In this document: positions 5,424 through 9,002 of the stretch, one piece after another | Layout of the letters: each line of letters begins with the position of its first letter | How positions within the stretch are numbered: position 1 is the stretch's first letter | From: Tannerella sp. | GTDB taxonomy: Bacteria > Bacteroidota > Bacteroidia > Bacteroidales > Tannerellaceae | Reading direction: 5' to 3' | Assembly (NCBI GenBank): GCA_031263835.1 | Contig: JAISEZ010000203.1 | Location: 1-9,002, forward strand | Length of the DNA: 9,002 bases | Notes under the pieces: generated by a model | The model's input: the letters and a program-made list of their open reading frames with translations, nothing else | The model's database searches: none | Told to the model about the DNA's origin: nothing | Position numbers and translations under genes: made by a program

Positions 5424-7655
5424 ATGAACAGGATAATGAGAATAACAATGGAAAAAAGAAGCAGGGACAAAATGAACATCAGGACAAAAAACAGTCGCAC
5501 GCCGCGGTGCATGAAGGAGCGGACGGGCAGCGTATGGCACGGGATGCTTTACCTGCTGCTGCTTGCCGGAGCGTCGGCCTGCGTCATGGAAGACGTCATC
5601 GAGCCGGACATCGTGAAACCCGGTGATGCGCCCGTGCCCGTAACGTTCCGCACGGCAACGGCCCTGCAGACACGTGCAGGCGACACCGGCGGCTGGGCGA
5701 CGGACGACCGCGTCGGGATATTCATGCTGGCCACCGGCGAATCCTTTGCCACCGGCATGGGAGCCGACAATCGCGAGTACCTGCCCGCGGTCGCGGGCGA
5801 CGCCCGGACGGCCACCCTCGCGCCCGTCACCTCGCCGGTCAATCAAACCATCTATTATCCCGTAAACGGCAACGTAGATTTTGTGGCCTACTGCCCCTAC
5901 AGGCCTGCCGCCGAACTCGGCAGCGGATACGCCTGTCCCGTGGACGTGAGCGACCAGACCCGGCCCGAGGCCATCGACCTGCGGTATGCAAAGGCCTCGA
6001 ACGCGGGCAAGAACACGCCCTCCGTGACGCTCGTTTTCGACCATCAGCTGAGCAGGGTCACGGTCAACGTAAAAAAGGCGCAGGTGATTGCCGACGATTT
6101 CTCCGGCCTCACCGCCGCCATTCACGGCGTGCCCTCCAAAGCGGATTTCTCGCTGGAAGACAGAACCCTCACGCCGCACAGCCCCGCATCGACGCCCGTA
6201 TCGCTGCGTAAAACCGTTACGGCTGACGGCTACGAAGCCTCGTTCGAGGCGATTCTCGTACCGCAGGCCGGCACGGCGGGACGCAAAATAACGCTCCACG
6301 CCGGTTCGAGTTCGTACACGTGGGATATCCCCGAAACCGTAACCTTCGAAACGGGCAAACATCACATATATGACCTTTCCGTCAGCAAGTCGGAGGTAAA
6401 CGCCGAGGGCCGCATCACCCCGTGGGTCAATGAAATGGGAAAGAATGAGAGCCTCAAGTCCGAATCGCTTAATCCGGGAACACTCCTGCTGGAAGGATAT
6501 ACAGGGAACGTTACCGTCACATACAAGGACGATTTGACGCCGAAAACGAAAACGATAAATGTAACGTCCGGCAAGGCAATTGATTTGCCGGCCGGTAGCG
6601 GAACCAGAATTATAAGGGATATCATATTGGAAAAAAACAATGACAAGACGCCGATTCTGATTGGTCGCAAGGGAGACGGGAAAATAGTGCTGAAAGTAAC
6701 ATCCTACTACTCAGTCTCATTCCGCAGCGCGGTGAACGGCAACATCCCTATCGGGTCCCGTGCCGAGCTTGACAGGGTATCATCATCATACGGCAGAGAC
6801 GGCAAATATCTGCAGGAGGATGACATCGACATGATGGATATTTCATTTCAACCGATTGGCTATGAAAGTCAACTCACTTCGACTACATTTACCGGCATAT
6901 ATGATGGCGGAGGTAAAAAAATCAGGAATCTTGCCGTTTCCACGACGACGAGGTACGTCGGTCTCTTCGGGTACGCTAGCGGGTCGAGTACGGTAATACG
7001 CAACGTGCACATTGTTTCCGGCAATATTTCGGGAGATGCCGTTGGTGGCATCTGCGGATATGCTCTCGGAGGAGCTACGATTGAAAATTGCTCCAATCGC
7101 GCTTCCGTAAAGGGAGAAAGTGCCGCAGGCGGTATCGCCGGCCACATTAGCAATTCGAAAGTGACCGCCTGCTACAACGCCGGCGCCGTCACAGTGGTCG
7201 GCAATGTGGCCGGCAGTGCGGCCGGCGGTATCACCGGGACAAACATCAGCGCGACGAGTGTAATCGCCTGTTACAACACCGGCAATGTGACCGGCCCGCG
7301 CTACGCCGGCGGCATTAGCGGGGGAAACTCCGGTACTCCCGTAAGCATAACAGCCTGTTACAGTACCGGCAACGTAAGTGGAGGAACATATGGCGGAATA
7401 TGCGGCAGCGCCGGCACAAACGCGCCTGCCAACTGTTACTGGACGGGTAATACCGAGGTCGTCGGAGCGGGAAGCGCCGGAACCACTTCCCGGAAATTCG
7501 GCGACGGCAGCAACAATACGGGCTGGCCGGCCGCCAGCGCCGCAAACAACTGGGGCATAGCCTCCGGAAGCAACGCCGGGAAAAACGGCTACTACTGGAA
7601 ATCGCTCGGCAGTTATGCCTGGAACACGTATCCCCAGTTGTGGTGGGAAGATTGA
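5424..7655 (+). CDS. Fimbrillin-domain lipoprotein with C-terminal GLUG repeats (putative adhesin or accessory subunit)
   Basis: The longest frame gives 743 aa. Start choice is uncertain: in-frame ATGs at 5424, 5436, 5448, 5472 and 5511 all precede the hydrophobic stretch MLYLLLLAGASAC, whose Cys53 is the likely lipidation site. The longest start leaves an unusually long, basic leader, so 5448, 5472 or 5511 may be real. Residues about 70-340 are a fimbrillin domain closely parallel to its neighbours: QTRAGDTGGW (82-91), DRVGIFML (95-102), YYPVNGNVDFVAYCPYR (144-160), CPVDVSDQTRPEAIDLRYAK (171-190), FDHQLSRVTVNV (205-216) and GRITPW (329-334). Residues about 345-450 are a lower-GC linker module. 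YLQEDDIDM...FQPIG...FTGIYDGGGKKIRNL (462-503) leads into six GLUG-type repeats (about 511-680), then a W- and Y-rich end. GLUG repeats are known from bacterial surface and adhesive proteins, so a tip or ligand-binding role is likely but inferred. Gene 3 follows after 18 bp. Confidence 0.87.
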   Translation: MNRIMRITMEKRSRDKMNIRTKNSRTPRCMKERTGSVWHGMLYLLLLAGASACVMEDVIEPDIVKPGDAPVPVTFRTATALQTRAGDTGGWATDDRVGIFMLATGESFATGMGADNREYLPAVAGDARTATLAPVTSPVNQTIYYPVNGNVDFVAYCPYRPAAELGSGYACPVDVSDQTRPEAIDLRYAKASNAGKNTPSVTLVFDHQLSRVTVNVKKAQVIADDFSGLTAAIHGVPSKADFSLEDRTLTPHSPASTPVSLRKTVTADGYEASFEAILVPQAGTAGRKITLHAGSSSYTWDIPETVTFETGKHHIYDLSVSKSEVNAEGRITPWVNEMGKNESLKSESLNPGTLLLEGYTGNVTVTYKDDLTPKTKTINVTSGKAIDLPAGSGTRIIRDIILEKNNDKTPILIGRKGDGKIVLKVTSYYSVSFRSAVNGNIPIGSRAELDRVSSSYGRDGKYLQEDDIDMMDISFQPIGYESQLTSTTFTGIYDGGGKKIRNLAVSTTTRYVGLFGYASGSSTVIRNVHIVSGNISGDAVGGICGYALGGATIENCSNRASVKGESAAGGIAGHISNSKVTACYNAGAVTVVGNVAGSAAGGITGTNISATSVIACYNTGNVTGPRYAGGISGGNSGTPVSITACYSTGNVSGGTYGGICGSAGTNAPANCYWTGNTEVVGAGSAGTTSRKFGDGSNNTGWPAASAANNWGIASGSNAGKNGYYWKSLGSYAWNTYPQLWWED
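6954..7463 (+). repeat. Six GLUG-type repeats inside fimbrillin gene 2
   Basis: Repeat cores in the protein are VGLFGY (512), GGICGY (541), GGIAGH (569), GGITGT (601), GGISGG (629) and GGICGS (657), about 28-32 residues apart. Each is followed by a segment such as ENCSN, TACYNAGAV, IACYNTGNV, TACYSTGNV or ANCYWTGN. The last five units carry a Cys at the same place. The period fits a coil of a beta-helix or beta-roll, and the DNA is too diverged for the units to be a recent expansion. The series is preceded by the usual lead-in DIDM-FQPIG-FTGIYDGGGKKI (467-500), which is commonly found before GLUG repeats. Confidence 0.8.
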
Positions 7656-7673
7656 AATTGTATAATTAAAAAC

Positions 7674-8582
7674 ATGTACGGAAAAATGACAGCAGTTCAT
7701 CATCTAACAGGGGCAACAGTCAGGCGTGCGGGACTTGCGTATCTGCCGCTGTTCCTGCTGTTCTTCGCGTCGTGCGCCGTGGAGGAACCCATAACAACAG
7801 ACAGTCGCGTGCCGGTTGTTTTCAGCGCACCGCAGGTCACACCCCAAACGCGGACGTCGGCAGACGGCGACCGGTGGGTCAGCGGCGACCGGACAGGCAT
7901 CTACATGCTGACGTCCGGCGGCGCGCTGCCCGCCGACGTCGTCGAAAACGCCGGCAACCGCTGCTACGCCGTCTCGTCCGGTGCCGGCAGCAGCATCGCA
8001 ACCTTCGTACCCGTCGATGCGGCGGCGGACATGATTCGCTACCCCTCGTCCGGCAGCGTGGACTTCGTCGCCTGCTATCCCTACAGGGCCACCGGCGGCA
8101 GCGACGGAATCGACTCCGGCGGCAACTATCCCGTTGACGTGAGCAACCAGAACAATCCCGCCGCCATCGACCTGCTGTATGCCAGAGTGACGGGCAGGAG
8201 CAAAAACGACAACCCCGTGTCGCTGCCATTCGAGCACGTCATGAGCCGTCTTGTCCTGAACGTCAAAAAGGGAACGGGCATCATCGATTCCGATTTTGCA
8301 GACCTCACCGCCACCGTCTCCGGCATGCCGGCGAAGGCCAAATTCTCGCTCTCAAACGGGCAGTTTACGCCGGAAGGCAACACCGACTTTCAGATGCGGA
8401 AAGTGGCCACCGCCGCAGGCAGCAACGCGACATTCGAGGCCGTCGTCATCCCGACCGCAGGCGGCACACGCAGCGTGACCCTCCAGTTCTACAGTAACAA
8501 ATACGTCTGGAACATCCCCGCTACGGATACCTTCCAGCCCGGCAAACGCTATACATATACCATAACGGTGAACCTGAACTGA
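7674..8582 (+). CDS. Fimbrillin-family lipoprotein 3, short C-terminus
   Basis: The product is 302 aa from ATG 7674; ATG 7686 (MTAVHHL) is also possible. The signal segment LAYLPLFLLFFASC places the lipid Cys at residue 34. The fimbrillin core matches genes 1 and 2: PVVFSAP, PQTRTSADGDRW with Arg60 at the expected protease site, DRTGIYMLTSG (72-82), VDFVACYPYR, YPVDVSNQNNPAAIDLLYAR, FEHVMSRLVLNVKK and YVWNIPATDTF. The chain ends YTYTITVNLN, whereas genes 1 and 2 continue with about 15-25 residues holding G-x-I-x-x-W. It is especially close to gene 2 (compare DLTATVSGMPAKAKFSL here with GLTAAIHGVPSKADFSL there), suggesting tandem duplication. It starts 18 bp after gene 2 with an A-rich leader, so it is probably co-transcribed. 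Its last 11 codons lie within the long inverted repeat at the window end. A non-polymerising or terminal subunit is one possible role; a truncated copy is another. Confidence 0.85.
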   Translation: MYGKMTAVHHLTGATVRRAGLAYLPLFLLFFASCAVEEPITTDSRVPVVFSAPQVTPQTRTSADGDRWVSGDRTGIYMLTSGGALPADVVENAGNRCYAVSSGAGSSIATFVPVDAAADMIRYPSSGSVDFVACYPYRATGGSDGIDSGGNYPVDVSNQNNPAAIDLLYARVTGRSKNDNPVSLPFEHVMSRLVLNVKKGTGIIDSDFADLTATVSGMPAKAKFSLSNGQFTPEGNTDFQMRKVATAAGSNATFEAVVIPTAGGTRSVTLQFYSNKYVWNIPATDTFQPGKRYTYTITVNLN

Positions 8583-8606
8583 AAGGAGGCGCACCCGTTC
8601 CGTGCC
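8549..8606 (+). repeat. Left arm of a perfect inverted repeat (at least 58 bp)
   Basis: This arm begins CTATACATATACCATAACGG inside the codons for YTYTITVNLN of fimbrillin 3, crosses the TGA, and runs 24 bp beyond it to CCCGTTCCGTGCC. It matches the reverse complement of 8945-9002 at all 58 bases. Identity stops abruptly at 8607. On the other side the match reaches the window end, so the true length is unknown and could include much of the gene. Confidence 0.97.
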
Positions 8607-8671
8607 ACATGCAGTATAAACCCAAAATGTCCATTGGAGACCTGCGTTTTGGATAATGGTTAGCGCATGTA

Positions 8672-8695
8672 GGGGCGAACCTGTGTGTTCGCCCC
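8672..8695. repeat. Perfect 9-bp stem hairpin downstream of fimbrillin 3
   Basis: GGGGCGAAC (8672-8680) and GTTCGCCCC (8687-8695) pair perfectly around the 6-base loop CTGTGT. TAGC (8661-8664) and GCTA (8696-8699) can extend the stem with a one-sided bulge. The form resembles short dispersed intergenic palindromes (REP-like), which I cannot confirm here. As an RNA it would be a very stable 3' hairpin that could protect or end the fimbrillin transcript. Confidence 0.75.
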
Positions 8696-8778
8696 GCTAT
8701 GGCATGGTCCGGAAATGTGCTGTTTATTTCGCATCACTATTTTTTGTTTGCGTGTAAACCAAATATGTCGAAGAACGT

Positions 8779-8828
8779 GCTGCGCGCGCGTAGAGACGCG
8801 ATGCATCGCGTCTCTACAACCCCGCAGC
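8779..8828. repeat. 50-bp extended palindrome with perfect 28-bp core
   Basis: The core at 8790-8817 is a perfect 28-bp palindrome with half-site GTAGAGACGCGATG and centre TGCA. It is flanked by GCTGCG (8779-8784) and CGCAGC (8823-8828), which pair across a symmetric 5+5 base internal gap. The symmetric gap suggests selection on a folded form rather than chance. Palindromes of this kind occur as dispersed intergenic repeats, sometimes moved by REP-associated (RAYT) transposases; no such transposase is in the window. Confidence 0.85.
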
Positions 8829-8944
8829 GGATTGAACTGCTTCACAGTTCGCGAACGGGAGGGTCGTCCGTATCTCCGGTGTCCCGTCAGGGACAGCATG
8901 TCGGTAGAAACAGGCCATCCCCTCCCCCGGTGTACCGTCCCGCC

Positions 8945-9002
8945 GGCACGGAACGGGTGCGCCTCCTTTCAGTTCAGGTTCACCGTTATGGTATATGTAT
9001 AG
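8945..9002 (-). repeat. Right arm of the inverted repeat, running off the window
   Basis: It is the exact reverse complement of 8549-8606. It begins at GGCACGGAACGGG and reaches the last base of the window, still matching. The arms are separated by 338 bp of unique, palindrome-rich sequence. Confidence 0.97.
8969..9002 (-). CDS. C-terminal end of a convergent fimbrillin-like gene (partial)
   Basis: Read on the minus strand from the window end, the codons give YTYTITVNLN followed by TGA at 8971-8969, identical to the end of fimbrillin 3 in both protein and DNA. Only ten residues are visible, so this is a call by identity with gene 3: most likely a fourth fimbrillin gene in the opposite direction whose 3' part is duplicated from, or converted to, gene 3. 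If the inverted repeat is an assembly fold-back, this entry is not a separate gene. Confidence 0.6.
   Translation of the reverse strand, partial: YTYTITVNLN

Larger units (their letters stand above)
8583..8968. other. Palindrome-rich spacer between convergent fimbrillin 3' ends
   Basis: No credible gene was found; open frames on both strands cross the palindromes and end inside the inverted repeat. It contains a hairpin at 8672-8695, the extended palindrome at 8779-8828, GAACTG/CAGTTC (8834-8839 and 8845-8850, loop CTTCA), the 10-bp palindrome GTTCGCGAAC (8847-8856), TGTCCC/GGGACA around GTCA (8880-8895) and CGGTGTACCG. Together these could terminate transcription from both sides. None has a clear trailing T run in the plus direction. 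Confidence 0.7.

Noticed and set aside
5397..6365. 322-codon minus-strand open frame opposite fimbrillin 2
   Set aside because: It lies antisense to the fimbrillin domain of gene 2, which has clear family motifs, and has an Arg/Gly-rich composition typical of a shadow frame.
8685..9002. 105-codon plus-strand open frame at the right edge
   Set aside because: It crosses the 50-bp palindrome and is antisense to the convergent fimbrillin end; the product has no recognisable domain.

Overview
The window looks like chromosomal DNA from a fairly GC-rich member of the Bacteroidales (Bacteroidota). Three things support this: Mfa/FimA-type fimbrillin lipoproteins, Bacteroidota-type promoter elements (-7 box TAnnTTTG) in front of ftsK and the deoR-type gene, and A-rich leaders instead of strong Shine-Dalgarno sites. 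Genus cannot be decided from the sequence alone.

Left half (1-3765), all on the minus strand and read right to left: ftsK (DNA translocase), then a LolA-type periplasmic lipoprotein carrier whose ATG overlaps the ftsK TGA (ATGA, 4 bp). After a 144-bp gap with its own promoter comes a DeoR/GlpR-type repressor that runs off the left edge. This is ordinary housekeeping content. The gap holds a perfect-period 7-bp tandem repeat just after the LolA stop.

Middle (3766-4410), a 645-bp divergent intergenic region. It holds the ftsK promoter, an unusual array of five 17-bp palindromes at exactly 23-bp spacing, a cluster of three alternating half-sites at exactly 16-bp spacing, and a sequence matching the sigma-54 (-24/-12) consensus at nearly every position, ending 38 bp before the first fimbrillin ATG.

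Right half (4411-8582), three plus-strand fimbrillin-family lipoprotein genes in a row. The first is a 306-aa single-domain subunit. The second is a 743-aa protein with a fimbrillin domain followed by a linker and six GLUG-type repeats, probably an adhesive or accessory subunit. The third is a 302-aa subunit that stops where the other two continue into a further strand. Gene 2 follows gene 1 after a 92-bp gap with a strong hairpin, and gene 3 follows gene 2 after 18 bp, so they look like one transcription unit driven from the sigma-54-like site. No anchor (Mfa2/FimB type), protease or recombinase gene is visible.

Right end (8583-9002), a palindrome-rich spacer. The last 58 bases are an exact reverse complement of 8549-8606, which covers the 3' end of fimbrillin gene 3 and its downstream flank. 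A convergent gene with an identical C-terminus therefore enters from the right. This long, possibly much longer, inverted duplication is the strongest lead in the window: it suggests inverted paralogues, gene conversion, or DNA inversion at a fimbrial locus.
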